A DNA stretch of 64,000 nucleotides from Campylobacter sp. MG1 (GCF_026616895.1 NZ_JANYME010000008.1:28620-92619), one strand, 5' to 3'; shown: positions 10,475 to 25,382, counted from the stretch's first letter. The notes: a model not told the origin generated them from the sequence alone. Program-made: numbers and translations.

Positions 10475-11206
10475 CTAATCCTTACTTATCACACTTGAAA
10501 ACGCTATAAAAGGTTTACAAGAAAAATTACTTTTATTATAATTAATTTTTTGTTTATCAAGTCCTAACATTAAACCACCATTTTGATTTATCAAAAAATC
10601 ACCTGCTGATATATCCCATGAACTAAGTCTTTCAAATCTCAAATATACATCAGCTCTACCGTCCAATAAAGCACAAAATTTTAACGCTGAACCAATATTT
10701 AATGCCGAATACCCGTAACTAAATGGAATTTTACTATTATTTATATTTTGTTCTTTTCTTAAAGAAATTAAAGCTTTATTAGATTCTTTTTTAATATTAT
10801 TTATAACTTCACCATTTTTATATACTTGCATTCCTTTAACTGAATAATACATATTTTTATTACCAACATCATAAATAAGCCCTAAAATAGGTCTATTACC
10901 ATCAATTAAACTTATACAAATACAAAAATCTTTTTTATTTTTTATATAATTACTTGTTCCATCAAGAGGGTCAATCAACCAAAAAGGAGCTTTTTTTCTT
11001 TTTTCATAACTCAAAATTTTTTCTTCGGAACAAATATTAATAGAACTTTTATTTAAAATGTCAAAAATAATTTCATTAGATTTTAAATCAGCATTAGTTA
11101 CAAAAGTGCCGTCTAATTTAATCTTAACTACAGGTTCTTGAATCTTTAATATTTCATCACCTGCTATCTTAGCTGCCTCTTTTGCAAGTGCTAATAAATC
11201 TTGCAT
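10475..11206 (-). CDS. Inositol-monophosphatase family phosphatase (CysQ/SuhB type)
   Basis: Mg-dependent phosphatase. WLIDPLDGTSNYIKN (residues 77-90) holds the metal-binding DPLDGT motif, and WDISAGDFLINQNGG near residue 197 is the second family signature. Substrates in this family include inositol phosphates and 3'-phosphoadenosine 5'-phosphate; sequence alone does not decide. It has 243 residues. Its start overlaps the stop of the DUF2147 gene by one base (TAATG). Confidence 0.88.
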   Translation of the reverse strand: MQDLLALAKEAAKIAGDEILKIQEPVVKIKLDGTFVTNADLKSNEIIFDILNKSSINICSEEKILSYEKRKKAPFWLIDPLDGTSNYIKNKKDFCICISLIDGNRPILGLIYDVGNKNMYYSVKGMQVYKNGEVINNIKKESNKALISLRKEQNINNSKIPFSYGYSALNIGSALKFCALLDGRADVYLRFERLSSWDISAGDFLINQNGGLMLGLDKQKINYNKSNFSCKPFIAFSSVISKD

Positions 11207-11640
11207 TATTTTTCCTTAATCCAAGTTTGACTTCTTCCTATCAAAGAAAACCCTATAAAACCTCTTAAAATAAATTTATCACCATCAAATTTAGCATTAG
11301 CTTTATACAATTTTCCATTATCTGGGTCAATAACATATCCATCTTTATAATTATTATCATCTATTTTTTTTAACTTATATAACAATGGTGCACCTACTAT
11401 TTTCATATTTCTAGCATCTTTTATATAATCAAAATTATCATAAGTTTTTTTACATTTTTTACAAGGCTCATCATCACCATATTCAAACAATTTAACAACT
11501 TTGCCAAATAATTCATTATTTTCTTCATAAATATGCCATCTAGCAGTTTTTTTACCATTTTCATCAATACTTATATAATTACCATAATCCTTAGCTAATA
11601 AACTACCTAATAATCCTAAACATAAAAATATTTTTTTCAT
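11206..11640 (-). CDS. Exported DUF2147 protein
   Basis: 144 residues with a signal peptide (MKKIFLCLGLLGSLLA). The family pattern is visible: GNYISIDENGK near the mature N-terminus, a CKKC pair, GAPLLYKLKK, DPDNGKLYKAN and a C-terminal LRGFIGFSLIGRSQTW. DUF2147 proteins are periplasmic, lipocalin-like and of unknown function. A four-base gap separates it from tsaD. Confidence 0.85.
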   Translation of the reverse strand: MKKIFLCLGLLGSLLAKDYGNYISIDENGKKTARWHIYEENNELFGKVVKLFEYGDDEPCKKCKKTYDNFDYIKDARNMKIVGAPLLYKLKKIDDNNYKDGYVIDPDNGKLYKANAKFDGDKFILRGFIGFSLIGRSQTWIKEK

Positions 11641-11644
11641 TAAA

Positions 11645-12655
11645 TTAAAGCCTTTTAAAATTTTTTGATTTTGGGTTTATTATATCATCACTTATATTTA
11701 CAAAATCTTTATTTTTGTATGCAATAACCCCTGCTCTTGCTATCATTAAAGCATTATCAGAACAATATTTAAGCGGAGCTAACAATAATTGCATATTGTT
11801 TTTTTTACAAATTTCATCTAATTTAGACCTAAGCAATAAATTAGCACTTGCACCACCAACTACGCCTAATGCTTTATAATTTTTATTATGCAAAACTATG
11901 TTTAATTTATTAATTATATGCTTACAAGCAATTCTTTGAAATGCTGCTGCTATATTTGCTTTTTGAGTATCTAAAGTATTATTTACTATACAATCATTAA
12001 TAGCTAATCTAACTTGATTTTTAATACCCGAAAATGAATACTCAAGCCTACTTTTACTTGGGATTGGTAAAGAAAACTCATAAGTATTATTGCTTTCATT
12101 TTTTGCTAATTCTTCAATAAATACCCCACCAGGATAACCAAGTCCTAGCATTTTTGCAACTTTATCAAAACTTTCTCCAAAACTATCATCACTTGTAGTT
12201 GCTATTAAATTTATATCATATTCTTTAGTAATCTCAAGTATCATAGTATGACCGCCACTTACAAGTAAAACTAAAAAATCATTCATTATTTCTTTATCTA
12301 AAAATAAAGAACAAATATGACCTTTTAAATGATTTATCGCAATTAATGGTATATTTAAAGCCACACTTAAAGCCTTAGCCATTGCAACTCCACTTTGAAG
12401 CGATACTGATAATCCTGGCTCATTAGTAACTGCAATTGCCTTTAATTCGTTTAAAAAAGGCTTGGTTTTAGCTAATATTTTAGGTAAAGCTTCAGTATGT
12501 AGCCTTGATGCAAGTTCTGGCACAACTCCACCAAATTCATTATGCTCATCTTGAGATATTTTTTCATAAAATAAACATTCATAAGTATTTACATTAATAA
12601 CTGCGATGCTTGAATCATCGCAGCTACTTTCTATTGCTAAAAGTAATTCTCTCAT
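11645..12655 (-). CDS. tsaD: tRNA N6-threonylcarbamoyladenosine synthase subunit TsaD
   Basis: Transfers the threonylcarbamoyl group to A37 of ANN-decoding tRNAs, with TsaB and Tsa[20 protein letters not shown] is the ASKHA start. The metal-binding histidines are His109 and His113 (NHLKGH), and LVSGGHT and GLGYPGG follow. It has 336 residues, normal for the family. It overlaps fumC by 4 bp. Confidence 0.95.
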   Translation of the reverse strand: MRELLLAIESSCDDSSIAVINVNTYECLFYEKISQDEHNEFGGVVPELASRLHTEALPKILAKTKPFLNELKAIAVTNEPGLSVSLQSGVAMAKALSVALNIPLIAINHLKGHICSLFLDKEIMNDFLVLLVSGGHTMILEITKEYDINLIATTSDDSFGESFDKVAKMLGLGYPGGVFIEELAKNESNNTYEFSLPIPSKSRLEYSFSGIKNQVRLAINDCIVNNTLDTQKANIAAAFQRIACKHIINKLNIVLHNKNYKALGVVGGASANLLLRSKLDEICKKNNMQLLLAPLKYCSDNALMIARAGVIAYKNKDFVNISDDIINPKSKNFKRL

Positions 12656-14040
12656 TTTGGCTTAATCATATTTGCAGGAACTACAAATTTATCAAAATCT
12701 TCTTCACTAACTAAGCCTAATTCTAAGCAAGATTCTTTTAGGCTAATTCCTTTTTTGTGAGCATTTTTTGCAACTTTTGCTGCATTTTCATAGCCAATAT
12801 GTGGATTTAATGCAGTTACTAGCATTAAAGAATTATTTAAATTATAAGTAATTTTATCAATATTTGGAGTAATTCCTATAGCACAATTATCATTAAAACT
12901 AATCATACCATCAGCTAATAATCTTAAACTTTGTAAGAAATTATAAATAATCACAGGCTTAAATACATTTAGCTCAAAATTACCTTGAGAAGCTGCAAAA
13001 CCAATTGCCGCATCATTTCCCATTACTTGAACGCTAAGCATTGTTAAAGCTTCACTTTGAGTAGGATTTACTTTACCTGGCATAATTGAGCTACCTGGCT
13101 CATTTTCAGGAATACTAAGCTCTCCTAAACCACATCTAGGACCACTTGCAAGCCATCTAATATCGTTTGCTATTTTCATTAAATTTGCTGCAAGAGCTTT
13201 AAATGCTCCGTGTAAAAATACTAAAGCATCGTGACTTGTAAGTCCATGGAATTTGTTTGGACTGCTTATAAATTTAGTGCCTAAAAGTTCGCTTAATTTT
13301 GCTGATACTTTTTCACTAAGTTCTGGATGGGCATTAATTCCAGTTCCAACAGCTGTTCCGCCAATTGTTAGCTCTCTTACATCTTCAAGTGCTTTTAAAA
13401 TATGTCTTTTTGAGCTTTGCAACATATATACATATCCACTAAATTCTTGACCTAAAGTAAGTGGGGTTGCATCTTGCAAGTGAGTTCTTCCGATTTTAAT
13501 TATATTTTCAAATTCTTTTGCTTTTTTATCTAGTGTTTTTTCTAGAATTTCTAATGCAGGAATTAAAGTCCTTTCAGTTTCTAAAACTGCAACTATATGC
13601 ATTGCAGTTGGGAATGTATCATTTGAACTTTGGCTCATATTTACATGGTCGTTTGGATGAACTATTTTTTCTTTAGTAAAATCCATTCCACTAAGTTTAG
13701 TAGCAAGATTTGCTATAACTTCATTTAGGTTCATATTTGTTTGTGTTCCTGAACCTGTTTGCCATATAGCAAGTGGGAATTCATCATTATGTTTATTAGC
13801 TAAAATCTCATCACAAGCTTTAACGATTGCATCTTTTTTTACATTGTCTAATTTACCTAAATCATTATTTACTAAAGCTAAAGACTTCTTAAGATGCGCA
13901 AAAGCGTGGATTAATTCTACAGGCATTTTTTCTGTGCCAATTTTGAAATTCTCTAAACTTCTTTGTGTTTGTGCTGCCCACAATTTATCTGCAGGAACTT
14001 TAACTTCACCCATTGTATCGTGTTCTATACGAAAACTCAT
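12652..14040 (-). CDS. fumC: Class II fumarate hydratase
   Basis: Interconverts fumarate and malate in the TCA cycle. The family signature [13 protein letters not shown] lies near residue 318; [23 protein letters not shown] and [10 protein letters not shown] precede it in the usual order. It has 462 residues, the standard length for the iron-independent enzyme. It overlaps tsaD, with 11 bp to the upstream dipeptidase gene. Confidence 0.97.
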   Translation of the reverse strand: MSFRIEHDTMGEVKVPADKLWAAQTQRSLENFKIGTEKMPVELIHAFAHLKKSLALVNNDLGKLDNVKKDAIVKACDEILANKHNDEFPLAIWQTGSGTQTNMNLNEVIANLATKLSGMDFTKEKIVHPNDHVNMSQSSNDTFPTAMHIVAVLETERTLIPALEILEKTLDKKAKEFENIIKIGRTHLQDATPLTLGQEFSGYVYMLQSSKRHILKALEDVRELTIGGTAVGTGINAHPELSEKVSAKLSELLGTKFISSPNKFHGLTSHDALVFLHGAFKALAANLMKIANDIRWLASGPRCGLGELSIPENEPGSSIMPGKVNPTQSEALTMLSVQVMGNDAAIGFAASQGNFELNVFKPVIIYNFLQSLRLLADGMISFNDNCAIGITPNIDKITYNLNNSLMLVTALNPHIGYENAAKVAKNAHKKGISLKESCLELGLVSEEDFDKFVVPANMIKPK

Positions 14041-14051
14041 TTTATCTCCTT

Positions 14052-15311
14052 TTATTTGTAGTTTTTAATTAAATCAAATGTTGTGTTTTTAATAATATCT
14101 ATTGTGCTAATCTCACATCTTTCATAAATACTATGTGGGCTTAGGATATTTGGACCTATTGAAGCACATAATAATTCATTTTGCTTAGTTTTTAGCACTC
14201 CGCACTCAAGTCCTGCGTGAATGCTACTCATACTAGCTTTTGGATTATATTTTTGTAAAGAATTAAGCACTGCATAAGTAAAATCATTTGGTATAGGCTC
14301 CCAAGGCTCATCTTTAGCAAGTAGTTTTGCTTCGTAATTATTAAAATGTGCTTTAGTTTTATAAAATACTTCATCTAAATCTGCTGAATTATCGCTTCTT
14401 GCAAATAATTCAAGCTTTAATTCATCATTGTTTTGATTAATAATTGCTAGATTTACGCTAGTTTTTACTATATTTAAATCCCTTGAATAAGACCAAACTC
14501 CGTGTTTATAACTAGCAATTAGACTTAAAATATCTTCTTGAATTACTTTTTCACCTTTACTCTCAAGCTTGGTTATTTCAATATTTTCACTAGATTTAAG
14601 TTCAGTGTCGCTATAAAAAATAGCCTTAGCATTTACACTTATACTATTAGTTCTTTCTCCACCACTAAAGCTTACTAATTCAGCATCGTTTTTATATAAA
14701 AATAAAGCTAAATCACTAATAGCACTAGGGATGTTTTTAATAATATCAATCCCACTATGACCGCCTTTATAGCCTTTAGTATGAGCTTCATATAAATATT
14801 TTTTACTAGGGTTTTTATAATTTAGCTTAATATTTACATTCATCATCAAACTCGCCGCACAACCAATGATTACTCTATCTACGCACTCGCTATCAAGATT
14901 TAATAAGTGTTTTGAGCTAATTTTTAGCTCTAAATTATTTGCACCTATAAGCCCTACTTCTTCATTAGCGGTAAATAAACATTCAAGGTCGCCAAACTCA
15001 TTCATAGCTTCCATCATAATGGCAATTCCTATACCATTATCAGCACCTAAGGTTGAATTATTTGCTTTAATAAATCCATCACTTTCTATTATATTTATAT
15101 TAGGTGCATCTCCAACGCAAACCATATCATAATGACTTTGTAAGCATATATTAGGATTTCCCTTTTTGCATAAAATATTTTCAGCCTTATCAACTAATAC
15201 TTCAAAACCTTTTGATTTTGCATAATTAATTAAAAAATCTTTTAATTTAACTGCATCAAAACTACAATGCGGAATTGCTGCAATTTGTTTAAAGTTTTCT
15301 AAAACTCCCAT
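14052..15311 (-). CDS. pepD: M20 family aminoacyl-histidine dipeptidase (PepD-like)
   Basis: Zinc dipeptidase of the M20 family. Metal-ligand segments are LQSHYDMVC (His), [12 protein letters not shown] (Asp), [11 protein letters not shown] (Glu-Glu) and LNLDSE; GHSGIDI is the lid/dimer loop. At 419 residues it is shorter than E. coli PepD (about 485), as is usual in epsilonproteobacteria. Substrate breadth is inferred from the family. It has its own RBS (AAGGAGGAG) 5 nt before the start. Confidence 0.85.
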   Translation of the reverse strand: MGVLENFKQIAAIPHCSFDAVKLKDFLINYAKSKGFEVLVDKAENILCKKGNPNICLQSHYDMVCVGDAPNINIIESDGFIKANNSTLGADNGIGIAIMMEAMNEFGDLECLFTANEEVGLIGANNLELKISSKHLLNLDSECVDRVIIGCAASLMMNVNIKLNYKNPSKKYLYEAHTKGYKGGHSGIDIIKNIPSAISDLALFLYKNDAELVSFSGGERTNSISVNAKAIFYSDTELKSSENIEITKLESKGEKVIQEDILSLIASYKHGVWSYSRDLNIVKTSVNLAIINQNNDELKLELFARSDNSADLDEVFYKTKAHFNNYEAKLLAKDEPWEPIPNDFTYAVLNSLQKYNPKASMSSIHAGLECGVLKTKQNELLCASIGPNILSPHSIYERCEISTIDIIKNTTFDLIKNYK

Positions 15312-15335
15312 AAACTCCTCCTTTAATAAATAATA

Positions 15336-18966
<3,631 letters not shown>

Positions 18967-18973
<7 letters not shown>

Positions 18974-21243
18974 TTTAATCCTTTCTTAGTATATTCATTT
19001 TTAAAATAACCATTAAAATAAAACGATATCATTAAAGATGGCAATAAAAATAATGAGCCAAATAAAAGTAAAACCATAACCATAACAGTTAACAAGCCAA
19101 AATAAATAGTAGGCATAAAATTAGAACTCATCATTAAGCAAAAACCTAAAACTATAGTAAATGTTGTATAATAGAGTGCTGAACCTATACTAAGATGAGA
19201 TAACCTTATGGCATCATCTAAAGTATTTTTCTTAATCTCTTCTTTAAATCTATGGACATAATGAATTATGGCATCAACTCCCATACCTATTGAAATCGCT
19301 GCTATAGTAACACTCATTAAATCAAGACTTAAACCACTAAAACCTAATATAGCAAATAATAATGAAATAGGGATTATATTTGATATTATTCCTATAATAC
19401 TAAATCTTAAATTCCTAAATATTATCAAAAATAAAGCAAATATACTTAAAATAACAAATTCTAAAGTATCTATTTGAGAATGTACCAATGAACTTAACAT
19501 ATTGTTATACAAAATCATAACTCCACTAACCTGTATACTAATATTATAATCTTTACCAATATTATCTAAATTTTTTCTTAAATTATATAAAAATTCTGCT
19601 CTTTTTAAAGTTTTATCACTATCTACTATTCTAATAGCCAACCTTAATTCTTTACTATTTTCATTATAGTATGGACTAATTATTTGTTTTTTAAGTTCAT
19701 CACTTAAATTTACTTGTAAAAAACTTAATGTGAGCCCATCTATTTCCTTATCATTATTAATTTTTTTTGCAAAATCTAATAAAGGATAAAGACTTAAAAC
19801 ACTTCCTATATATTTTTGCTCTTCTAAAAATTTATGAATTTTTCCTAATATTTCTAATTTTGTTGGAGTTAAATAATACTTATTACTATCTACTTGGTTT
19901 AAAAATTCACTAAAATCTTCATCGCTTTCATCGCTTTCATCATTAAATTTAACTATAATATCCAGTGGTAATGTACCACCTAATTTTTCATCTATGAGCA
20001 ATAAACCCTGCTTTATATTACTACTATCTTTAAAATAATTAACAAATGAATTTTCTACGCTAAGTTTAGGAACAGCAAAAACTGAAAAAACAATTATAAA
20101 TACACTTATAACATATACTATTTTTCTACGCTTAATAGCAGTATTGGCACAAAATAATAAAAAATTTGAATTATTAAAAAAATGAACCTTTTTATTATCT
20201 TTTTTATTTAGTAATAAAAATGGTAAAAATAAATAACATAAAACTAAACTTATGCTAATACCTACACTCATCATAATACCTAGTTCACTAATTGGTTTTA
20301 TGCCAGAAAAAACCAAACTCATAAAACCGACAACTGTAGTTAAAATAGCATAAAAACTAGGTCTTGCTTTTGTTAATAAAGTATGTCTTACTTTTGTAGT
20401 ATTATCACTGATATGATTTTTTTGTAATAATTCAGCAAAATGAGTTAATATATGAACAATCACTGATATCGTTATTATAAGAACTAGCGCCACATAATTA
20501 CTTGATATGACTGTAATGTTATAATTTAATAATGCTAAAACGCCAGTAGTTGTAAATAATGAAACTAAACATATAAACATACAAACAAAAACAAAATAAA
20601 AACTTCTAAAAAATATAAAAATAGCAATAAAAAGTAGTATAAATAAACCTAAACCATAGGTATATAAATCATCTTTTACATAAGTTATCATATCACTTGC
20701 TATTACATTCATACCACCTAAAATTAGATTATGTTTTTGTGAAAAATCTTTTAGTATAGGAATAATATCATCAGCATTTGTAGCACTAACTAAAAAATCA
20801 CACACTAAAAAATCATCACTAATTAAATTTTTAATATAAAATTTATTATTAGATATTTCATTTCTAGCTTTATCTAAATTAGCACCATTATTTATACTAC
20901 CTGCACCACTTAAAAATAATGGAGCGTTCAAAATACTAAGGACATTACGAACGCCATCTAAATTTAATAATTCTTTTTCAATATTTTGTAATTTTTCAAT
21001 ATTATCTTTACTAAAAATATCATCATTAGCCTTATATGCTAAAACTAAAAAATTTTGCTCGCCAAAAGTTTTTAAGCTATTATTAAAAAGCTGTAAATCT
21101 TTATCATTTTCTAAAAAAAAACTCGTAGATTTTGCCTCTATATTAATATACTTAGAATAATACGAAAAACACAGACATATCAAAAATGTAAAAGCAAAAA
21201 CTCTTTTAGAGTTTCTTAATAATACTGTAATTATTTGATTCAT
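18967..21243 (-). CDS. RND/MMPL family integral membrane transporter
   Basis: 758 residues with the RND half-repeat twice: one membrane segment, a large periplasmic loop (about 35-190), five segments (about 195-345), then one segment, a second loop (about 390-580) and a second set of five. The GVDAIIHYVHRF motif near residue 657 lies in the second sterol-sensing-like block. It follows mlaA and mlaC, as in C. jejuni Cj1371-Cj1373, so I infer lipid movement between membranes rather than drug efflux. A 9-bp repeat inside the gene gives an acidic DESDESDED run. Confidence 0.82.
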
Positions 21244-21785
21244 TTAAGCTTTTCAAATAAAGCACTAATGCCATTTTGATTAATAATATCTAAAAATTGA
21301 GACCTATAACTAGCTATCAAACTTGTATCTAAAATCTCTATATCATATAGTTTACAATCATTTTGAATTCTTCTAAATTTAAAAACCATATTTTTTTCTT
21401 GATTTTCATAAAATACTTGCATATTTGCTTGGCATTTTTTATCATCAAATGAAGCATCTATTAACTTTAAAGAACTTCCTTTAACTAAATCAATTTTACT
21501 AGAAAAATCTTTTTTTAATCTATTGATAAATAAATCTTTAAATTCTATAACTTCTTTATCATTTAATTTACTAAAATATTTTTTAGATAAAACCAAATTA
21601 CTCATTAAATCTATATCTAAATTATGGTTTAATAAATTAAACAAATCCTCACTTTTATTATTTCCATCTTGTTTTAAAATTTCTTGTATTTTTAAGACAT
21701 CATTAGAAATTTCATCATTAAAAGAATCTACATTATACGCTAATAAAAAATTAACACATAATAACAAAAATATAATTTTTTTCAT
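21240..21785 (-). CDS. mlaC: MlaC-like periplasmic phospholipid-binding protein
   Basis: 181 residues with a signal peptide (MKKIIFLLLCVNFLLA). The mature part has the MlaC/Ttg2D layout: an N-terminal helical region, FSKLNDKEVIEFKDLFINRL, then strands ending in LYDIEILDTSLIASYRSQFLDIIN. Such proteins shuttle phospholipids across the periplasm. It overlaps mlaA and the MMPL gene by 4 bp each, so the three products probably act together. Confidence 0.82.
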   Translation of the reverse strand: MKKIIFLLLCVNFLLAYNVDSFNDEISNDVLKIQEILKQDGNNKSEDLFNLLNHNLDIDLMSNLVLSKKYFSKLNDKEVIEFKDLFINRLKKDFSSKIDLVKGSSLKLIDASFDDKKCQANMQVFYENQEKNMVFKFRRIQNDCKLYDIEILDTSLIASYRSQFLDIINQNGISALFEKLK

Positions 21786-22453
21786 TTATTTTCCTCTCTA
21801 CTTTTTTCATAAAAATCTCTTATAACAATATAAGGCTTCACACTCTTATAAGCTTCATCTATTAATAACATTTTTTTACTACTATCATTTACAATATTTA
21901 AACCAGTAAGACCAACACCAATATCTTTATTAACATAAAAACTAGGGTTAAGCAATAAATTAAAAGGAAGCATTGAAGCATCTCTTATATTAGATGGACC
22001 AAAAAAAGGTAAAACTATATGTTCTCCGCTAGAAACTCCCCATCTTGCCAACATTAGTCCAAAATCACTATTTTTTTCATATTTATAAGGTTTTAAAATT
22101 CCACCAAAACCTAATATTGTATTTCCTAAAAAACTTCCAAATTCAGCCGCGCTGGCTTTAAATTCTCCACTTAAAAGTAAAGATATAAATCTAAGTGGTG
22201 ATGATAAGTTATGAAAAAAATTATCAACTCCTTTTTTTACTAATGGCGGTGTTATAACATTGTAAATATTGGTAACAGGTCTTATACTCATATTATAAAT
22301 CGCATAATTAAAATCAGTCATAAAAGTATTATATTTGTAAAATCTATCAACTTCAACTTTATCATTACTAATAAATTCATTTTCAAAATCATCAATATTA
22401 TTAGAAAAAACACTTAAACATAAAAAAAGTAAAAAAATAATTTTCTTAAACAT
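21782..22453 (-). CDS. mlaA: MlaA/VacJ family outer-membrane lipid protein
   Basis: 223 residues of the VacJ family: FNYAIYNMSIRPVTNIYNVITPP, FFHNLSSPLRFISLLLSGEFK, FLGNTILGFGGI and GEHIVLPFFGPSNIRD are its hallmarks. MlaA removes surface phospholipids from the outer membrane. The signal peptide (MFKKIIFLLFLCLSVFS) has no clear lipobox before a cysteine at a cleavage site, so it may not be a lipoprotein as in E. coli. First gene of the long minus-strand block; a TATAAT lies at 22478-22483 on the minus strand. Confidence 0.88.
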   Translation of the reverse strand: MFKKIIFLLFLCLSVFSNNIDDFENEFISNDKVEVDRFYKYNTFMTDFNYAIYNMSIRPVTNIYNVITPPLVKKGVDNFFHNLSSPLRFISLLLSGEFKASAAEFGSFLGNTILGFGGILKPYKYEKNSDFGLMLARWGVSSGEHIVLPFFGPSNIRDASMLPFNLLLNPSFYVNKDIGVGLTGLNIVNDSSKKMLLIDEAYKSVKPYIVIRDFYEKSREENK

Positions 22454-22477
22454 ATAAACAACCTAAAAATTTAATAA

Positions 22478-22483
22478 ATTATA
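22478..22483 (-). promoter_or_regulatory. Candidate -10 element of the mlaA operon
   Basis: TATAAT on the minus strand 25 bp before the mlaA ATG, in the divergent 105-bp space between mlaA and modE. No clear -35 is seen, which is normal for Campylobacter sigma-70 promoters. Confidence 0.4.
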
Positions 22484-22558
22484 ATAATCTTATTGTAAAA
22501 ATTATATGTAATAATTTTGACAAGGCATAATGTTAGCAAAAAAGAATTAAGAAAAGAT

Positions 22559-23254
22559 ATGAAGATTAATTTAGAAATTGAATTTATATTAAATGAAAAT
22601 GTAAAAATAACAAAAAAACACATACAGTTGCTAAAACAAATTCAAATGGATAAAAGTATAACAAAAGCAGCAAAATCGCTTAAAATATCATACAAAAATG
22701 CTTGGGATTGTTTAGATGAAATAAATAAAGCCAGTAGTGAGCCTTTATTTTTAAATACTTCAAAAAAAACAGGTTCAAGACTTAGTAAATTTGGAGAAGA
22801 AATTATTAATAAATATAATGAATTTTGCAATTTTAAACAAAAAATTAATGATGATTTTTCACTTAAATTATCAGCACAAAATAAAATAAAAGTAAAAATT
22901 ATTGAGATTGCAAAAAACAATAATCATATAGATGTATTATGTCAAAAAAATGATTCTAAAATTAAAGTAAATATTTCTAATAGTGCTTTACAAAATCTAA
23001 ATTTAAAAATTTTTGATGAAGTTTTATTAATTTTTAAAATAAATTTTATAGAACTAGAAAACGATGGAGAAAATAGTTTTTTTGCTACAATTAAAGATAT
23101 TAAATATGAAAATGATTTCGTGTATTTTACTCTAGAATATGAAAATGAAATTTTAAAAGCTATATCAAAAAAAGAAAAACTAAGTAAAGAATATAATATA
23201 AACGAAAAAATAAAAATCAGAATCCCTGCTAGTAAAATAATAATTTCACTATAA
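22559..23254 (+). CDS. modE: ModE-like molybdate/tungstate-responsive regulator
   Basis: 231 residues. The N-terminal winged helix (SITKAAKSLKISYKNAWDCLDEIN, TSKKTGSRLSKFGEEII) is the ModE DNA-binding domain. The C-terminal half has two TOBE/Mop-like segments (ALQNLNLKIFDEVLLIFK and a degenerate second copy), which bind the oxyanion in this family. I prefer the ATG at 22559 over 22517 because homology starts there. No modABC genes are adjacent, unlike many relatives. It probably represses molybdate or tungstate uptake genes elsewhere. Confidence 0.8.
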   Translation: MKINLEIEFILNENVKITKKHIQLLKQIQMDKSITKAAKSLKISYKNAWDCLDEINKASSEPLFLNTSKKTGSRLSKFGEEIINKYNEFCNFKQKINDDFSLKLSAQNKIKVKIIEIAKNNNHIDVLCQKNDSKIKVNISNSALQNLNLKIFDEVLLIFKINFIELENDGENSFFATIKDIKYENDFVYFTLEYENEILKAISKKEKLSKEYNINEKIKIRIPASKIIISL

Positions 23255-23334
23255 ATGTTACTAAATGTTACTTTCTTGATAAGTTATAAAATTTTTAATA
23301 TATTTTATGATAAAATTAAAAAAATTATGTTACA
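23253..23334 (+). promoter_or_regulatory. Cluster of three TGTTAC(A/T) boxes upstream of ispDF-cemR
   Basis: The 10-mer AAATGTTACT occurs twice in tandem (23253-23262 and 23263-23272), and TGTTACA occurs at 23328-23334. The heptamers fit the HP1021 box consensus known from Helicobacter, TGTT(A/T)C(A/T). The HP1021-type regulator is encoded in the same downstream operon, so autoregulation is a reasonable inference. The first copy begins just before the modE stop codon. Confidence 0.45.
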
Positions 23335-23365
23335 AATTAACACAAAATAATATCTAAGGAATGCT

Positions 23366-24535
23366 ATGTTAAATGTCTCTTTAATTTTATTAGCAGCTGG
23401 AAATTCTACACGACTAAAAATTCCGTGCAAAAAACAAAATTTATACATAAATGATACACCTTTATGGCTTTATGTTGCTAAGCAATATGAAAAACTATAC
23501 AATTTTCAAAATATAATAATAGTGTGTGATGATATAAAATATTATGAAAAATTTAATCCTAATTATAAATACATAAAAGGCGGTAAAGAAAGATTTAATA
23601 GCGTAAAAAACGCTATTAACGATATAGATACTGATTATGTGTTAATAACTGATACAGCTAGAGCATATATAAATAAAAAAGTTTTAGATGAATTATTTAA
23701 AAATATTGACGATTTTGATTGTGTTTTTCCCGTAATCAATGTAAATGATACAGTATTTAATTCAAGCAAATTTTCATATGAAAATAGGAATGAATTAAAG
23801 TTAGTTCAAACACCTCAATTATCAAAAACTAAAATTTTAAAAAATATAAATTTAGAAAACTACACTGATGAAAGTTCAGCAATAGCTGCTCATGGTGGCA
23901 AAATAAAATATATATTAGGTGATGAACTAAGCTTTAAAATAACAACACAAAATGATTTATTAAAATTAAAGCTATTAGGACTACAACCGCCTAGCAATAA
24001 AACATTTGTTGGGTTCGGATATGATGTTCATGAATTTTGTAATTCTAATATAGGGCATAATTTAAATGATGATAATAAAAATGAAAATTTAATATTAGGT
24101 GGTGTAAATTTAGGTGAAAAATATGCACTAAAAGCACATTCTGATGGCGATGTTTTATGCCATGCCTTAACTGATGCTTTACTTGGTGCTTGTGGATTAG
24201 ATGATATAGGTGCTAATTATAGTCCTAATGATGAAAAATACCATAATGCGAATTCTTTAAATTTATTACAAGATGCTTATAAAAAATGTATGAATTGTGG
24301 ATTTGAATTAATCAATGCTGATATAACAATTTGTGCTGAAATGCCTAAAATATTACCTCATAAAAATGAAATTTTAAAAAATTTAATAAAAGCTTTGAAT
24401 TGTAGAAGTATAAATATTAAAGCTACTACTACTGAAAAATTAGGCTTTATAGGAAGATGTGAAGGAGTTAGCGTTAGTGCTATTGTAAATATGAAATATT
24501 TTGATTGGAGTTCTTATGAATATATTAATAATTGA
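23366..24535 (+). CDS. ispDF: Bifunctional IspD/IspF isoprenoid enzyme
   Basis: Fusion of two steps of the non-mevalonate isoprenoid pathway. Residues 1-205 are the MEP cytidylyltransferase IspD (LLAAGNSTRLK, VLITDTARAYI, VQTPQLSK). Residues about 212-385 are the MECDP synthase IspF (GFGYDVHEF, GGVNL, AHSDGDVLCHALTDALLGA, TTTEKLGFIGR). The fused form is typical of epsilonproteobacteria. RBS AAGGA lies 5 nt upstream. The end overlaps cemR by 20 bp. Confidence 0.95.
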   Translation: MLNVSLILLAAGNSTRLKIPCKKQNLYINDTPLWLYVAKQYEKLYNFQNIIIVCDDIKYYEKFNPNYKYIKGGKERFNSVKNAINDIDTDYVLITDTARAYINKKVLDELFKNIDDFDCVFPVINVNDTVFNSSKFSYENRNELKLVQTPQLSKTKILKNINLENYTDESSAIAAHGGKIKYILGDELSFKITTQNDLLKLKLLGLQPPSNKTFVGFGYDVHEFCNSNIGHNLNDDNKNENLILGGVNLGEKYALKAHSDGDVLCHALTDALLGACGLDDIGANYSPNDEKYHNANSLNLLQDAYKKCMNCGFELINADITICAEMPKILPHKNEILKNLIKALNCRSINIKATTTEKLGFIGRCEGVSVSAIVNMKYFDWSSYEYINN

Positions 24536-25382
24536 AAATGAAATTTATTTAGCCCAAAGTATGGCGTTAAAACTTGGAGATGCTGGTTACTCTTGTGAAG
24601 TAGCGTATGATTTTAAAGAAATTAAAGATAAATATTACGACATTGTATTGCTATCTACAAATGTAGAAAATTATATGAGAATAATACAAAATCACAAGCA
24701 TAGTGTAATATTATTATTAGTATCTTATGTTAGTAGCGATACAGTTAGTATCCCTATAGAATATGGTGCCTATGACTATATTCAAAAACCTTTTATGATT
24801 GAAGAATTAATAAGAAAAATAAATTATTTTCATAGTTTTAACAAATTAAAAGCACAAAATACCTCATTAACTTCTTATATAAAATCAGTAATAGATACAA
24901 AAATACATATACCAAAAAGAATAAATTATCCACTACTAATAAAAACAAATAGGCAAATTTTAGCTGATAGTTTTGTATTTAATTTTGTTTTTTCACATAA
25001 TGCTAATATATATTTTACAGATCTTAGCTCGTCTTTTAACTTTAATAATTTATTAGTTGGAGAAAACGATATTAGATACTTTACTAATTTTCAAGTATTA
25101 AAAGGTGCTAAATTAGAACAAATTATGAAACTAAGTAAGGGTCAAAACTTTATTTTTCATACAAATGGGACGATGAACATAGAAGGGTTTAATACAATAG
25201 AATTAAACGACAATGAAAATAGCATAGGTATAAATGAAATTTTAACAATAGATGATTATATAAAAAGCATAATAATTAATTGGCAGGATTATTATTCTGA
25301 TACTGATTTAAGTAAAAAATTAGGAATTAGTAGAAAATCTTTATGGGAAAAAAGGAAAAAATATGGCATCAGTAGAAAATAA
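24516..25382 (+). CDS. cemR: Atypical orphan response regulator (HP1021/Cj1608 family)
   Basis: 288 residues. The receiver domain (1-115) keeps the fold and the KPF segment, but Ser47 stands where the phosphorylated aspartate should be (YDIVLLSTNV). This marks the phosphorylation-independent HP1021/Cj1608 group, whose members control energy metabolism and bind near the replication origin. The C-terminus (LSKKLGISRKSLWEKRKKYGI) is a helix-turn-helix. I chose the ATG at 24516 with GGAG upstream. It overlaps ispDF by 20 bp and the next gene by 20 bp; the order ispDF-regulator-sulfurylase-like gene matches C. jejuni Cj1607-1609. Confidence 0.85.
   Translation: MNILIIENEIYLAQSMALKLGDAGYSCEVAYDFKEIKDKYYDIVLLSTNVENYMRIIQNHKHSVILLLVSYVSSDTVSIPIEYGAYDYIQKPFMIEELIRKINYFHSFNKLKAQNTSLTSYIKSVIDTKIHIPKRINYPLLIKTNRQILADSFVFNFVFSHNANIYFTDLSSSFNFNNLLVGENDIRYFTNFQVLKGAKLEQIMKLSKGQNFIFHTNGTMNIEGFNTIELNDNENSIGINEILTIDDYIKSIIINWQDYYSDTDLSKKLGISRKSLWEKRKKYGISRK

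Noticed and set aside
19920..19945. Short tandem repeat in the MMPL gene
   Set aside because: Only two copies of a 9-bp unit that keeps the frame and gives an acidic run; not evidence of phase variation.
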